Position numbers and translations under genes: made by a program. 64,000 nt of DNA from the NCBI RefSeq assembly GCF_900112025.1, contig NZ_FOKL01000001.1, positions 921,084 through 985,083 of the forward strand. Reading direction: 5' to 3'. The DNA is from Janthinobacterium sp. 344 (lineage in GTDB: Bacteria; Pseudomonadota; Gammaproteobacteria; Burkholderiales; Burkholderiaceae_D). This document shows, one piece after another, positions 45,772-55,776 of this stretch; position 1 is the first letter of the stretch; every line of letters begins with the position of its first letter. The notes under the pieces are model-generated. The model was not told the origin of the DNA. It searched no databases and saw nothing but the letters and a program-made list of their open reading frames with translations.

Positions 45772-47300
45772 TGCAGAGAGCCACCACCATGCCCGACTTT
45801 CCCACACTGGCGCCCGCCATGCGCGCGGCCACGCCGGAAATCTACCTGTACGACGCCGCCAGCCTGCAATTGCTGGACGCCAATGACGCCGCCTGCGCCA
45901 ACCTGCATTACGCGCGCGGGGAATTGCAGGCCATGACGGTCTTCACTGTGGCGCCGCAGCTGGAAGCGCCGCAACTGGCCGCCCTCCTGACCGGCCTCGA
46001 CGATACGATCGGCGCGCAAGCCCGGCTGCACGTGCAGCAGCGCCGCCGCGATGGCAGCCTGTATTCGCTGTCGCTGCAGCTGTCGCGCGCCAGCCGCCTG
46101 GGCCGCGCCCTGATCCTGGCCGTGGCCGAGGACTTGCGCACGCCGCAGGCGACGGCCGCCGCCCTGGCCCAGGTGCAGTCGCGCTTCAACGCCATCGTCT
46201 CGAATACGCCGGGCCTGGTGTACCAGTTCTGCCTGCATGCGGATGGCCGCGCCGCCTTCCCCTACCTGAGCGAAGGTTGCCAGGCCCTGCTGGGCTTGAA
46301 TCCGGCCCAGCTGCATGCGCACCCGGAGCTGTTTTACCAGCTGATCCTGGCCGACGACCGCGCTTCGTACCTGGAATCGATGCAGGCGTCGAAAGCGGCC
46401 CTGTGGAGCTGGAACTGGGAAGGCCGCATCTGGGTCGACGCCTGGAAGGACGTGAAATGGATCAACCTGCGCTCCACCCCGCGCGCGCTGGCGGACGGCA
46501 CGGTGCAGTGGGAAGGCATCATGACCAACATCACGGAAAGCCGGCTCGAGCAGATCGAGGTGCGCCAGTCGCGCGCCCGCCTGGCCGAGCTGACGGCGCA
46601 TATCGACAAGGTCAAGGAACACGAGCGCACGCGCCTGGCGCGCGAACTGCACGATGACCTGGGCGGCAATCTGACGGCCATCAAGATGGCCCTGGCCATG
46701 CTGACGCGGCGCTTGCCACCCGATAACGCCCCGCTGCTGGAGAAAGCCGAGTACGTCGACGCGCTGGTCGACCGCAGCATCGACGCCGTGCACCGCATTT
46801 CGCTCGATTTGCGCCCGTCCATGCTGGACCTGGGCCTGGTCGCCGCGCTGGACTGGCAAGTCAAGGAATTCGCGCGCCAGGCCGGCATCGGATGCCAGTT
46901 CATGTCGAACCGCCAGCATATCGAACTGGAACTGGACCAGGCCACCAGCCTGTTCCGCATCGCCCAGGAGGCGCTGACGAATATCGCCAAGCACGCGCAA
47001 GCGAGCAAGGTGACCGTGCGCCTGGCCCGCCAGCGCCAGCATCTGCGCCTGACCATTGCCGACAATGGCGTCGGCATGCGCCTGTCCGACCGCGCCAAGC
47101 CGCAATCGTTCGGCATCCGCGGCATGGCCGAGCGCGCCAGCGCCCTCGGGGGCAGCCTGAGCCTGATGGACGGGCCGGACGGCGGCACCATCCTGAGCAT
47201 AAAAATCCGGCTGGCCACGCCGCGAGAGGCGATAATAGCGGCTGCAGCCAGCGCGCCAGCGCATAGCGGGCCGCCGCAAGACCCCGCCTGGCGCGAGTGA
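45771..47300 (+). CDS. PAS sensor histidine kinase (HisKA_3, NarX-like)
   Basis: 509 residues, no membrane segment. Two PAS-like regions: about 18-130 (LYDAASLQLLDANDAACANL) and about 140-270 (FNAIVSNTPGLVYQFCLHAD ... WVDAWKDVKWINLRS). HisKA_3 phosphoacceptor KEHERTRLARELHDDLGGNL and a complete HATPase: AQEALTNIAKHAQASKV, ADNGVGM, FGIRGMAERASALGG, GGTILSI. It starts at an ATG overlapping the previous stop; an ATG 18 bases later is possible. Its partner is the next regulator. Confidence 0.9.
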   Translation: MQRATTMPDFPTLAPAMRAATPEIYLYDAASLQLLDANDAACANLHYARGELQAMTVFTVAPQLEAPQLAALLTGLDDTIGAQARLHVQQRRRDGSLYSLSLQLSRASRLGRALILAVAEDLRTPQATAAALAQVQSRFNAIVSNTPGLVYQFCLHADGRAAFPYLSEGCQALLGLNPAQLHAHPELFYQLILADDRASYLESMQASKAALWSWNWEGRIWVDAWKDVKWINLRSTPRALADGTVQWEGIMTNITESRLEQIEVRQSRARLAELTAHIDKVKEHERTRLARELHDDLGGNLTAIKMALAMLTRRLPPDNAPLLEKAEYVDALVDRSIDAVHRISLDLRPSMLDLGLVAALDWQVKEFARQAGIGCQFMSNRQHIELELDQATSLFRIAQEALTNIAKHAQASKVTVRLARQRQHLRLTIADNGVGMRLSDRAKPQSFGIRGMAERASALGGSLSLMDGPDGGTILSIKIRLATPREAIIAAAASAPAHSGPPQDPAWRE

Positions 47301-47323
47301 ATCAGATAGGAAACATTGCAGTC

Positions 47324-47971
47324 ATGAAAGAAAAAGCCACCATCCGCGTATTCATTGCCGACGATCATGCGATCGTGCGCGAAGGCTTGAAGCAAATCCT
47401 CGCCGATACGAAGGACATCGTCGTGGCCGGCGAGGCGGAAAACGGCCACGATGCCATCAAGCTGTTCCGTGGTTCGAAATGCCAGGTCATGCTGCTCGAC
47501 ATCTCCCTGCCCGACCGCAGCGGCATCGACGTGCTCAAGCTGATCAAGAAGGAAAAGCCGGAGCTGGCCGTGCTGATGCTGTCCATGCACCGCGAAGACC
47601 AGTACGCCATCCGTGCCCTCAAGGCGGGCGCGGCCGGCTACCTGACGAAGCAGAGCGCGCCGCGCGAGCTGGTCACGGCCATCCGCCAGGTCGCGGGCGG
47701 GCTGAAGTACATCAGCGCCTCGCTGGCCCAGGAACTGGCCAATACGGTGGGCGAAGACCATGAAACGGCGCTGCACGACACCTTGTCGGACCGCGAATAC
47801 CAGACCCTGGTGATGATTGCCTCGGGCAAGGCCGTCGGCGTCATCGCCGAAGAACTGAAATTGTCCGTGAAAACCGTCAGCGAGTACCGCGCCCGCCTGC
47901 TGGTCAAGATGAAACTCAAGAATAGCGCCGAACTGACGCATTACGCCATCCGCAACCAGCTCGTGGATTGA
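47324..47971 (+). CDS. NarL/UvrY-type response regulator
   Basis: 215 residues from the ATG ten bases after AGGAAA; a GTG at 47297 overlapping the kinase stop is the alternative start. Receiver: RVFIADDHAIVREGLKQIL, phospho-Asp in VMLLDISLPDRSGIDVL, LMLSMHR and GYLTKQ. LuxR helix-turn-helix: LSDREYQTLVMIASGKAVG and LKLSVKTVSEYRARLLVKM. Its cognate kinase is immediately upstream. Confidence 0.92.
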   Translation: MKEKATIRVFIADDHAIVREGLKQILADTKDIVVAGEAENGHDAIKLFRGSKCQVMLLDISLPDRSGIDVLKLIKKEKPELAVLMLSMHREDQYAIRALKAGAAGYLTKQSAPRELVTAIRQVAGGLKYISASLAQELANTVGEDHETALHDTLSDREYQTLVMIASGKAVGVIAEELKLSVKTVSEYRARLLVKMKLKNSAELTHYAIRNQLVD

Positions 47972-48101
47972 CGGCAAAGCGGCATGCAGGCTGGCATCCG
48001 GCGAATAGGATGGACTTCTCCTTGCTTCTCGCACAATAAGTTCTTTGCCAACTCGCATATCATGAGGATAATTAGAATATATCTAAAAAGGCTGTGCCTA
48101 C

Positions 48102-49745
48102 ATGTCCAGTAAATTGCCATCCTCGCCAGCAAGCGCACCCGCTGGCGCCACGACTGCCGCCGGCACCACGGCGATGAATCCGGCCGATATCGCCCGCGAA
48201 GCGTTTCGCCGACTGGCGACGCGGCGCATCGCGCCCACGCCCAGCGCCTACCGTGAGATCTACAATGAAATCGCCGGCATCAGCGAGCCGGCCGACACGC
48301 CAGCCACGCCCGTGGCCGTGCTGGCCGCCAGCGCCCCCACGGAAAGTGGCGCGGAAAACGTCCTGACGCAATTTGCCGCCAAGATGAGCGAATCGGCGGG
48401 CGAACTGGGCGACTTTGGCCGGCGCTTCCAGCGCGCCCTGAAAGCGCGCGACTGGGACAGCTATGCGCGCACGCTGGCGCAACTGGCGGAAAAACAGGTC
48501 AAGAAAGGCGGCGGCATCGAATTGCCGCCCCTGCCGGACGGCGAACAGACGCGCACCCTGCGTGAATTGCTCAGCCGCACCCTGGGCTTTGCCGTCGCCA
48601 CCTTGCTGACGGGCACGCCCGCGCTGGTGGAGGAAGCCGAATCGCTGGGCGCCGCCATCAAGCAGGCGCATACGGAAGAGGCGCTGAACGAAGCGGCCTT
48701 GCGCCTGAAGCAGCTGTGCTACCAGATCGAACTGAAAAGCGGCGACACGGCGGAACAGCAAGAGCTGTTGTTGCGCCTGTTCAAGTTGCTGCTCGATAAC
48801 GTCAGCCAGCTGCTGGACGACGACAGCTGGCTGCGCGGCCAGGTCGATGCCGTGCAGAACCTGATCGCCGGTCCGCTGGACCAGCGCGCGCTGGAAGACG
48901 CCACGCGCAGCCTGAAGGAAGTCATCTACAAGCAAAGCCAGCTCAAGCACAGCCTGTCCGACGTCAAGCTGACGGTCAAGAACATGATGATGACCTTCAT
49001 CGACCGCCTGGGCCAGGTGGCGGCCAGCACGGGCGACTTCCACGAAAAGATCGGCGGCTATTCGGAAAAGATTAGCCAGGCGGAAAATATCACTGAGCTC
49101 AACAACGTTCTCGACGAAGTCCTGCGCGAAACGCGCATGGTGCAGAACGAAGCGTTGCGCGCGCGCGACAAGATGGTGCTGGCGCGCCAGGAAGTGCAGG
49201 ACGCGGAACAGCGCATCCACACACTGGAAGCCAAGCTGCAGCATATGAGCGAACTGGTGCGGGAAGACCAGCTGACGGGCAGCCTGAACCGCCGTGGCCT
49301 CGACGATGTCTTCGAGCGCGAAACGGCCCGCTCGGACCGCCGCGGCACGCCGCTGTGCATCGCCATGCTGGACCTGGACGACTTCAAGCGCCTGAACGAC
49401 ACCTATGGTCATTTGGCCGGCGATGCGGCGCTGAAACACCTGGTGAAGATCGTCAAGGAAACCCTGCGCTCGATGGATGTCATCGCCCGCTTCGGCGGCG
49501 AGGAATTCCTCATCCTGCTGCCGGAAACCACGGTCGACGCGGCCGCCTCGACCATGACCCGCCTGCAGCGCGAGCTGACGCGCCACTTCTTCCTGCACGA
49601 CAACGAAAAAGTGCTGATCACCTTCTCCGCCGGCGTGGCCCTGCGCCACCCCAACGAAGACCAGGCCGAACTGGTCAAACGCGCCGACCGCGCCATGTAC
49701 CAGGCCAAGCAGACGGGCAAGAACCGGGTGGTGGTGGCGGACTGA
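48102..49745 (+). CDS. GGDEF diguanylate cyclase with large helical N-terminus
   Basis: 547 residues, no clear membrane segment. Residues 25-380 are helical, coiled-coil rich and unassigned (NPADIAREAFRRLATRRIAP, QHMSELVREDQLTGSLNRRG). The C-terminal GGDEF domain has IAMLDLDDFKRLNDTYGHLA, catalytic GGEEF, and an RxxD site (RSMD) five residues before it. The N-terminus resembles a domain found on other long GGDEF proteins of the group, but the signal sensed is unknown. A terminator follows, then the flagellin gene. Confidence 0.9.
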   Translation: MSSKLPSSPASAPAGATTAAGTTAMNPADIAREAFRRLATRRIAPTPSAYREIYNEIAGISEPADTPATPVAVLAASAPTESGAENVLTQFAAKMSESAGELGDFGRRFQRALKARDWDSYARTLAQLAEKQVKKGGGIELPPLPDGEQTRTLRELLSRTLGFAVATLLTGTPALVEEAESLGAAIKQAHTEEALNEAALRLKQLCYQIELKSGDTAEQQELLLRLFKLLLDNVSQLLDDDSWLRGQVDAVQNLIAGPLDQRALEDATRSLKEVIYKQSQLKHSLSDVKLTVKNMMMTFIDRLGQVAASTGDFHEKIGGYSEKISQAENITELNNVLDEVLRETRMVQNEALRARDKMVLARQEVQDAEQRIHTLEAKLQHMSELVREDQLTGSLNRRGLDDVFERETARSDRRGTPLCIAMLDLDDFKRLNDTYGHLAGDAALKHLVKIVKETLRSMDVIARFGGEEFLILLPETTVDAAASTMTRLQRELTRHFFLHDNEKVLITFSAGVALRHPNEDQAELVKRADRAMYQAKQTGKNRVVVAD

Positions 49746-49766
49746 CGCTCGCACCATCCCCTCCCC

Positions 49767-49800
49767 ATGCCGTCCCGCCACCTGGCCGGACGGCATTTTT
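49767..49800 (+). terminator. Rho-independent terminator after diguanylate cyclase
   Basis: ATGCCGTCC/GGACGGCAT 9-bp stem with a 12-base loop, followed by TTTT then C. Confidence 0.8.
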
Positions 49801-49982
49801 CATGCGCCAGGGCCATCCACCTGCGGGCATGTCCGAAATGATATCAAAAACACCATCACCTTCCGTGCGTGCTCGCGGCGCGGCCGGCAAAATAATTCAA
49901 AAATAAAACTATTTTTACCCTCAAGTTTCCAAAAATCATGTCGTCTAGCGCGCGGCGCGGCGCAAACTGAAGGGCTGAAAAA

Positions 49983-50009
49983 TAAAATTTAAAGCGTTTT
50001 TCGCCATAA
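49983..50009 (+). promoter_or_regulatory. FliA (sigma-28)-type promoter of fliC
   Basis: TAAAATTT-N11-CGCCATAA against consensus TAAAGTTT-N11-GCCGATAA, about 120 bases before fliC. A weaker alternative is TCAAGTTT-N11-GTCGTCTA at 49921-49947. The 381-base gap before fliC holds these, the preceding terminator and an AT-rich leader, but no gene. Confidence 0.55.
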
Positions 50010-50126
50010 ATTTTCCCGCAGAGCAACCGTTACCCTAAACAACAGCGGCTTGATTGTCCCGGAACAGTGGGGCAGGCCAAAGTGACTAGCACATAGCGCA
50101 ATGTAGTACCTGTCTGGAGAATTAAC

Positions 50127-51596
50127 ATGGCTGCAGTAATTAACACCAACATCGCTTCCCTGAACTCGCAACGTAACCTGTCGACCTCGCAATCCGCTCT
50201 GAGCACCTCGCTGCAACGCCTGTCCTCCGGTCTGCGTATTAACAGCGCCAAGGATGACGCTGCTGGTCTGGCGATTTCCGACCGTATGACGTCGCAAATC
50301 CGCGGCATGACCCAAGCAACCCGCAACGCAAACGACGGCGTCTCGCTGGCCCAAACGGCCGAGGGCGCACTGTCGAGCTCGGGCGACATCCTGCAACGTA
50401 TCCGCGAACTGGCCGTTCAATCGTCGAACGCCACCAACTCGTCGAGCGACCGTCAGGCGCTGCAAACCGAGGTTGGCCAACTGAGCTCGGAACTGAACCG
50501 TATCGCCCAAACCACCTCGTTCAACGGCCAGGCGCTGCTGGACGGCACCATGGGTACGGCCAACTTCCAGGTCGGCGCCGATGCAAACCAACTGATTTCC
50601 GCCAGCGGCGCGAACTTCCTGACGAACACCTACGGTAACAACCGTGTGTCGAACGATTCGACTGTTGTCACGGCCACCACCAATGCGGATGCTGCCAGCA
50701 AGGACATCAAGATTTCCGGTTCGCTTGGCTCGGCAACCTACCAAACCACCGCCGCCACGGAAACGGCCAAAGGCATCGCTGCCGGCGTGAACAAGATGAC
50801 GTCGAGCACCGGTGTGACAGCAACGGCTTCCACCGAAGCCAACCTGGCACTCGGTTCGAGCGAAGCGTACTCGATCGACGTCAAGGGTGACAATGGCACC
50901 GCAGTGACCGTTTCGTTCTCGGTAGGCGCAGGCCAATCGGCATCGGATTACGCCGCCGGCATCAACGCCTTCAACGCGCAATCGGCAAAAACCGGCATCA
51001 CGGCCGAATACGATTCGAAAAACGGCGGCATCAAGCTGAACCACGCCACCGGCGCGGACATCAGCCTGACCAACTCCGGCACGGTTGCCAACACGACGTT
51101 CGCCGTGGGCAGCTACAAGCACTCGGATAACACCGTGGTAGCCGGCGTCACGCCAACGGCAGCCGCTGCCACGGCCGTCATCAACGGCCACGTGACCTAC
51201 GATTCGGACAGCAGCTTCGCCGTGACGGATGCTTCCGCATTCGCCACCGGCACGGGTGCCACCGGCGTATCGAAACTGAGCTCGGTTGCTGACATCGACG
51301 TCACCACGTTTGATGGCGCACAATCGGCACTGAAAGTGGCCGATGCCGCCCTGGCCCGCGTCAACGGCCAGCGCGCCCAGTACGGTGCTTTGCAATCGCG
51401 CTTCTCCTCGGCGATTTCGAACCTGCAATCGACCACGGAAAATCTGTCCTCGTCGCGCAGCCGCATCGTCGATACCGACTTTGCTGCAGAAACGGCCAGC
51501 CTGACCCGCGGCCAGATCCTGCAACAAGCGGGTACCGCCATGCTGGCGCAAGCAAACTCGCTGCCTAACGGCGTGCTGAGCCTGCTGCGCGGCTAA
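50127..51596 (+). CDS. fliC: Flagellin
   Basis: 489 residues. Conserved D0/D1 N-terminus ([40 protein letters not shown]) and C-terminus ([31 protein letters not shown]), with a variable Ser/Thr/Gly-rich middle (about 165-390). Exported by the flagellar type III system and polymerised into the filament. A sigma-28-like promoter and GGAG are upstream; a terminator follows. The middle would be the exposed, variable surface. Confidence 0.97.
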   Translation: MAAVINTNIASLNSQRNLSTSQSALSTSLQRLSSGLRINSAKDDAAGLAISDRMTSQIRGMTQATRNANDGVSLAQTAEGALSSSGDILQRIRELAVQSSNATNSSSDRQALQTEVGQLSSELNRIAQTTSFNGQALLDGTMGTANFQVGADANQLISASGANFLTNTYGNNRVSNDSTVVTATTNADAASKDIKISGSLGSATYQTTAATETAKGIAAGVNKMTSSTGVTATASTEANLALGSSEAYSIDVKGDNGTAVTVSFSVGAGQSASDYAAGINAFNAQSAKTGITAEYDSKNGGIKLNHATGADISLTNSGTVANTTFAVGSYKHSDNTVVAGVTPTAAAATAVINGHVTYDSDSSFAVTDASAFATGTGATGVSKLSSVADIDVTTFDGAQSALKVADAALARVNGQRAQYGALQSRFSSAISNLQSTTENLSSSRSRIVDTDFAAETASLTRGQILQQAGTAMLAQANSLPNGVLSLLRG

Positions 51597-51631
51597 TCGC
51601 CGATTAGCCTCGCAACACCGCTGGACCCCAG

Positions 51632-51665
51632 TTCCCTTGCCGGATTTTTTCGGTAAGGGAATTTT
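51632..51665 (+). terminator. Terminator between fliC and flaG
   Basis: TTCCCTTGCCG/CGGTAAGGGAA stem (11 pairs with one G-U) around GATTTTTT, then TTTTC. It allows fliC to be expressed far above flaG-fliD. Confidence 0.75.
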
Positions 51666-51680
51666 CACTAGGAGAGCACC

Positions 51681-52046
51681 ATGACTATTGACACGATAGC
51701 GGCCGCCTCGGCAAGCCGGATCGACAAGAGTTACACCCCGGCGGACCTCACGCCGGCGCGTGCCGCAGCGAGCCGCAACAGCACCGGCGCCGTGACAGCG
51801 CAGCAAGATGGCCAGGAGCCCAGCCGCGCGCAGCTGGACCAGGCCGTTTCGGAGCTGAACCAGTCGTCGCAGATCAAGACGCAGGGCCTGGAATTTTCCG
51901 TCGATGACGACAGCCAGCGCACGGTCGTCAAAGTGATCGACCAGGAAACCAAGGAAGTCTTGCGCCAGATCCCGACCAAGGAAGCCCTGGCGCTGGCCAA
52001 GGCCTTCGACTCGGCCAAAGGCGCGCTGATCAGCCAAAGCGCCTGA
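51681..52046 (+). CDS. flaG: FlaG family flagellar protein
   Basis: 121 residues. The C-terminal two-thirds match FlaG (AVSELNQSSQIKTQGLEFSV, TVVKVIDQETKEVLRQIPTK). The N-terminal 45 residues are disordered and Ala-rich. AGGAGAG precedes the ATG. FlaG affects filament length and usually sits between fliC and fliD, as here. Confidence 0.93.
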   Translation: MTIDTIAAASASRIDKSYTPADLTPARAAASRNSTGAVTAQQDGQEPSRAQLDQAVSELNQSSQIKTQGLEFSVDDDSQRTVVKVIDQETKEVLRQIPTKEALALAKAFDSAKGALISQSA

Positions 52047-52102
52047 CGCATGCGTTTCACGCCGTACGCGCTGCCATGTATCGCCATGCATCCGCACGAC
52101 AC

Positions 52103-52139
52103 CGGGGTCCGCCAGCCAAGCTGCCGGGCCCCGCATTTC
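52103..52139 (+). terminator. Hairpin after flaG, probable terminator
   Basis: CGGGGTCCGCCAGC pairs with GCTGCCGGGCCCCG around CAA (12 Watson-Crick pairs, one C-C mismatch, one G-U), then CATTTCATT. The T tract is poor. Confidence 0.5.
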
Positions 52140-52217
52140 ATTGCTCCAAGAACAATTTTCCACGCCCGCCATCCCGCTTTTCCGCCCGAATTGAAAACAG
52201 CGCGGTAAATCCCCCTC

Positions 52218-52244
52218 TCAAGTCCTGATTGATTCTGCCGATAA
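52218..52244 (+). promoter_or_regulatory. FliA (sigma-28)-type promoter of fliD
   Basis: TCAAGTCC-N11-GCCGATAA: the -10 element is a perfect consensus match and the spacing is exact. It ends 33 bases before the fliD start codon. Confidence 0.7.
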
Positions 52245-52277
52245 CAGCTTATATTAGTGTTTTCCTAGGAGCATGCA

Positions 52278-54953
52278 GTGGCCATCACCCCAACCTTATC
52301 CTCTCCTGGCATCGGCAACAGCACGCTGGACGTCAATGCCATCATCGAGAAGCTGATGACGGCGGAGTCTGCACCGCTGGCTACCTATGACAAGAAGACC
52401 GCTTCCTACCAGGCGAAGCTGAGCGCGCTTGGCACCCTGAGCGGGACGATCAGCACCTTCCAGAATTCGCTTTCCTCGCTGAGCAAGACGGATAATTTCC
52501 GTGCCGTCTCGGCCACGCCCACCGACCCCCTGATCCTGACGGCAACGGCAGGCGCCAAGGCCGTCGCCGGCAGCTATAACATCAATGTCACCCAGCTGGC
52601 CCAGGCGCAGACGCTGACCACGGGCGGCATGTCGAGCAAGCTGTCGAATATCGGCCTGGGTGCCAAGACGACCATCTCCTTCCAGCTCGGCTCGGTTGGC
52701 GGCGGCACCTTCGGCCTGGCCGGCACTAAACTCAGCGGCAATACCTTGCTCACTGGCATTAACAACGGCTCCCTCAGCATCAACGGCACCGCCATCCCCA
52801 CCGATGCCACCACCAAGAGCGCGCGCGCGCTGGCCGAAGCCATCAATGCCAAGAGCAGCACCACCGGCGTCACGGCCACGGCGCAGCCCGTTTCATCGGA
52901 CCCGGCCATGTTCAGCGGCTTCGGCAACGTCAGCACGGGTGCCGGCAGCACCTACTCGCTGTCCGTCGGCGGCGTGGAAATCTTCGCCCAAGGTGAAAAT
53001 ACGGCGGCGGGCGCCGGCTTGACGGCCGCCAGCCTCGACACGACCCTGGAAGGACCGAATTCCGTGTCCAACGCCCTGGCGGCGGCAAATATCACGGTGA
53101 CCGGCAAGGCGGCCGACGGCACGCTGAAATTCACGCGGGCCGACGGCTCCAACCTGAACATCGAAGAAGTCGTCACGGGCGACGCCCGCGGCGGCATCGG
53201 CCATGCCGCCGGCTCCGTCAACGACGGCTCCAACGTGACCGTCGCCAGTTCGATCACCTTGGCCTCCAGCAATGCCAGCCCCATCACCATCGGCGGCAGC
53301 AGTCCGGCCGCCGCCGGCTTGACGGCCGGCTCCGGCGGTGCCTACATGGATACCAATTTCACCCAGGACGGCAACCAGTCGACGGGGTCGGTGGTGATCG
53401 ATTCGAGCAACAATACCCTGCAGGGCATCCGCGACGCCATCAACAACGCCGGCCTGGGCGTAACGGCAAGCATTGTTTCGGACGGCACGGACAAGCCCTA
53501 CCATCTGGTGCTGGCCTCGACCAAGACGGGTATCAGCTCGGCCATGAAAATCACCCTGAGCGGCAGCGACGGGCAGCCAGCCGACAGCGCCTTGACATCG
53601 CTGCTGGCATACGACCCGTCCGGCGTGCAAAACCTGAAACAGAACAGCGCCGCGCAAAATACGCAGCTCAGCGTCAACGGCATTCCCATCACCAGCAGCT
53701 CGAACAGCATCGACAGCGCGATCGAGGGCGTGACCATCAACGTGGCCAAGGTGGGTTCGACCAACCTATCCGTGGCCAAGGATATTTCCACCGTCAAGAC
53801 CAGCATCAATGCCTTCGTCAAGGCGTACAACGAGCTCAACACGGCGATGGCGAAGCTGACCTCGTACGATCCCGATACCAAGGCGGCCGGCCTGCTGCTG
53901 GGCGACTCCACCGCCCTGTCCATCCAGAGCCAGCTGCGCAAGCAGATGGGCATGCCGATCACCGGCCTGACGGGCAACCTGACCACCATGAGCCAGGTCG
54001 GCATCTCGTTTCAAAAGGATGGCAGCCTGACCCTGGATACGACCAAGCTGGACAAGGCTATCGGCGAAAACTTTTCCGATGTGGCGGGCCTGTTCGCGGC
54101 ACTCGGCAAGACCACCGACAGCACCGTCTCCTTCACCAGCTCCACCTCGGCCACCAAGCCGGGCACGTACGCGCTGAACGTGACGACCATGGCCAGCCAG
54201 GGCACGCTGAAAGGCAACACCGCCCTGCCCGCCAGCACCGTGATCGGCAGCGATACGGTCTGGAACGTGACGTTAAATGACACCACTCCGGCGGTGGCGA
54301 AAAATACGGCCAAGGTCATCATTCCTGCCGGCAGCTACACCCCCACCCAGCTGGCCAGCCTGATCCAGTCATCGATCAACGGCATCAAGGCCTTTTCCGA
54401 TCTCGGCTCCTCGGTGGCCGCCACGGTCGATGGCGATGGCAAGCTCAGCGTGGCATCGGCCCGCTATGGCTCCGTGTCCAACATTGCCATTTCCAATGGT
54501 ACCGGCACGCCCATCGACGGGCTGTTCGGCGGCGCCACACCCACCGTCGGCACCGACGTGGCCGGCACCATCGGCGGCCAGCCGGTGGTCGGTTCCGGAC
54601 AGAGCCTGACGGGCGCCGCCGGCTCGCCGGCGGAAGGCTTGAAAGTGGAAATCACGGGCGGCACCATCGGCTCGCGCGGCAATATCAGTTTTTCGCAAGG
54701 CTATGCCTACCAGTTGAACAACCTGGCCACGTCCTTCCTCGGCACGGGTGGCATGATCACCAGCCGCACCAAGGGCATCAACGACAGCATCACGCAAGTG
54801 GCGGAGCAGCGCCAGCGCTTTTCGGACAAGCTGACCGACATCGAAGCCCGCTACCGCGCCCAGTACACGCGCCTCGACGTGACGTTGAGCAGCCTGGCCA
54901 CGACGCAATCGTATTTGACCCAGCAGCTGGCCGCCATCGCCGCCAACCGCTAA
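52278..54953 (+). CDS. fliD: Flagellar hook-associated protein 2 (filament cap), enlarged
   Basis: 891 residues against about 450-480 in enterobacteria and pseudomonads. The start is a GTG six bases after AGGAG. The N-domain (about 12-110: LDVNAIIEKLMTAESAPLAT, TLSGTISTFQNSLSSLSKTD) and C-domain (SQVGISFQKDGSLTLDTTKL, late KLTDIEARYRAQYTRLDVTL) are typical. Extra mass lies in two Ser/Thr/Gly-rich blocks, about 130-430 and 610-790. GSYNINVTQLAQAQTL (about 97) recurs in diverged form as GTYALNVTTMASQGTL (about 634). It caps the filament and chaperones flagellin folding. Confidence 0.95.
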   Translation: MAITPTLSSPGIGNSTLDVNAIIEKLMTAESAPLATYDKKTASYQAKLSALGTLSGTISTFQNSLSSLSKTDNFRAVSATPTDPLILTATAGAKAVAGSYNINVTQLAQAQTLTTGGMSSKLSNIGLGAKTTISFQLGSVGGGTFGLAGTKLSGNTLLTGINNGSLSINGTAIPTDATTKSARALAEAINAKSSTTGVTATAQPVSSDPAMFSGFGNVSTGAGSTYSLSVGGVEIFAQGENTAAGAGLTAASLDTTLEGPNSVSNALAAANITVTGKAADGTLKFTRADGSNLNIEEVVTGDARGGIGHAAGSVNDGSNVTVASSITLASSNASPITIGGSSPAAAGLTAGSGGAYMDTNFTQDGNQSTGSVVIDSSNNTLQGIRDAINNAGLGVTASIVSDGTDKPYHLVLASTKTGISSAMKITLSGSDGQPADSALTSLLAYDPSGVQNLKQNSAAQNTQLSVNGIPITSSSNSIDSAIEGVTINVAKVGSTNLSVAKDISTVKTSINAFVKAYNELNTAMAKLTSYDPDTKAAGLLLGDSTALSIQSQLRKQMGMPITGLTGNLTTMSQVGISFQKDGSLTLDTTKLDKAIGENFSDVAGLFAALGKTTDSTVSFTSSTSATKPGTYALNVTTMASQGTLKGNTALPASTVIGSDTVWNVTLNDTTPAVAKNTAKVIIPAGSYTPTQLASLIQSSINGIKAFSDLGSSVAATVDGDGKLSVASARYGSVSNIAISNGTGTPIDGLFGGATPTVGTDVAGTIGGQPVVGSGQSLTGAAGSPAEGLKVEITGGTIGSRGNISFSQGYAYQLNNLATSFLGTGGMITSRTKGINDSITQVAEQRQRFSDKLTDIEARYRAQYTRLDVTLSSLATTQSYLTQQLAAIAANR

Positions 54954-54975
54954 GCCCCATACTCAGGAGAAGCAC

Positions 54976-55422
54976 ATGTTTGGAACCCAACAACGCGGCG
55001 TCAACGCCTATGCCAAGGTCGGCCTGGAAACGGGCATCGTCTCGGCCTCGCCGCACAAGCTGATCGTCATGCTGTACGACGGCGCCCTGGTGGCCGTGCT
55101 CAGCGCGCAAATGCACATGAAATCGGGCAATGTGCCGGAAAAAGGCAAGGCCATCTCGCGCGCCATCCAGATCATCGACAATGGCTTGCGCGCCAGCCTG
55201 GACAAGAAGGTGGGCGGCGAGATCGCCGAAAACCTCGATGCCCTGTACGAATACATGGGCGCGCGCCTGCTGGCGGCCAACCTGAACAACGATGTGACCT
55301 TGCTGGAAGAAGTGCAGCGCCTGCTGACCGACCTGCGCGAAACCTGGAACGCCATTGGCTCCACGCCCGCCGCCACTCCCGGCGCCGACCTGAAACGTAT
55401 GCCCAGCCTTGCGAGCGCCTGA
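54976..55422 (+). CDS. fliS: Flagellin export chaperone FliS
   Basis: 148 residues: NAYAKVGLETGIVSASPHKL (family N-terminus, the Q/S block replaced in part), LIVMLYDGALVAVLSAQMHM, GGEIAENLDALYEYMGARLL. It binds the flagellin C-terminus before export. Cytoplasmic. AGGAG precedes the ATG; fliT starts four bases after the stop. Confidence 0.95.
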   Translation: MFGTQQRGVNAYAKVGLETGIVSASPHKLIVMLYDGALVAVLSAQMHMKSGNVPEKGKAISRAIQIIDNGLRASLDKKVGGEIAENLDALYEYMGARLLAANLNNDVTLLEEVQRLLTDLRETWNAIGSTPAATPGADLKRMPSLASA

Positions 55423-55425
55423 TCC

Positions 55426-55752
55426 ATGATGACGAATCAAGAAGTCCTGACCACCTACGAAGCCATGCAAACCCTGACGGGCCAGATGGTGACCGCCGCC
55501 ACCAACGCCGACTGGGACGAACTCGAAGCGCTGGAACAGCGCATCAGCGCGCATGTGGCCGCGCTCAAGGCGAATGAAGAAAAAGTCGTGCTGGAAAGCG
55601 CCGGCCGCCTGCGCAAGGTGGCGCTGATCAAGCAGATCCTCGAAGACGACCGCAAGATCCGCGACCTGACCATGCCATGGATGGCGCAATTGTCCAAGCT
55701 GATCAATAGCACCGGCACCGAACGGCGCCTGGCCAACGCCTACGGCGTGTAA
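55426..55752 (+). CDS. fliT: FliT-like flagellar chaperone
   Basis: 108 helical residues (TTYEAMQTLTGQMVTAATNA, DWDELEALEQRISAHVAALK, KVALIKQILEDDRKIRDLTM), in the standard place after fliS. FliT binds FliD and, in enterobacteria, the FlhDC complex. The family is weakly conserved, so the call leans on size and position. Confidence 0.85.
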   Translation: MMTNQEVLTTYEAMQTLTGQMVTAATNADWDELEALEQRISAHVAALKANEEKVVLESAGRLRKVALIKQILEDDRKIRDLTMPWMAQLSKLINSTGTERRLANAYGV

Positions 55753-55776
55753 GCGCGCGGGGCAGGGCAAGATCCC

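Noticed and set aside
50127-51596. Possible horizontal transfer of fliC because of its different codon and base feel
   Set aside because: Highly expressed flagellins often differ in codon use; conserved ends and normal neighbours argue against transfer.
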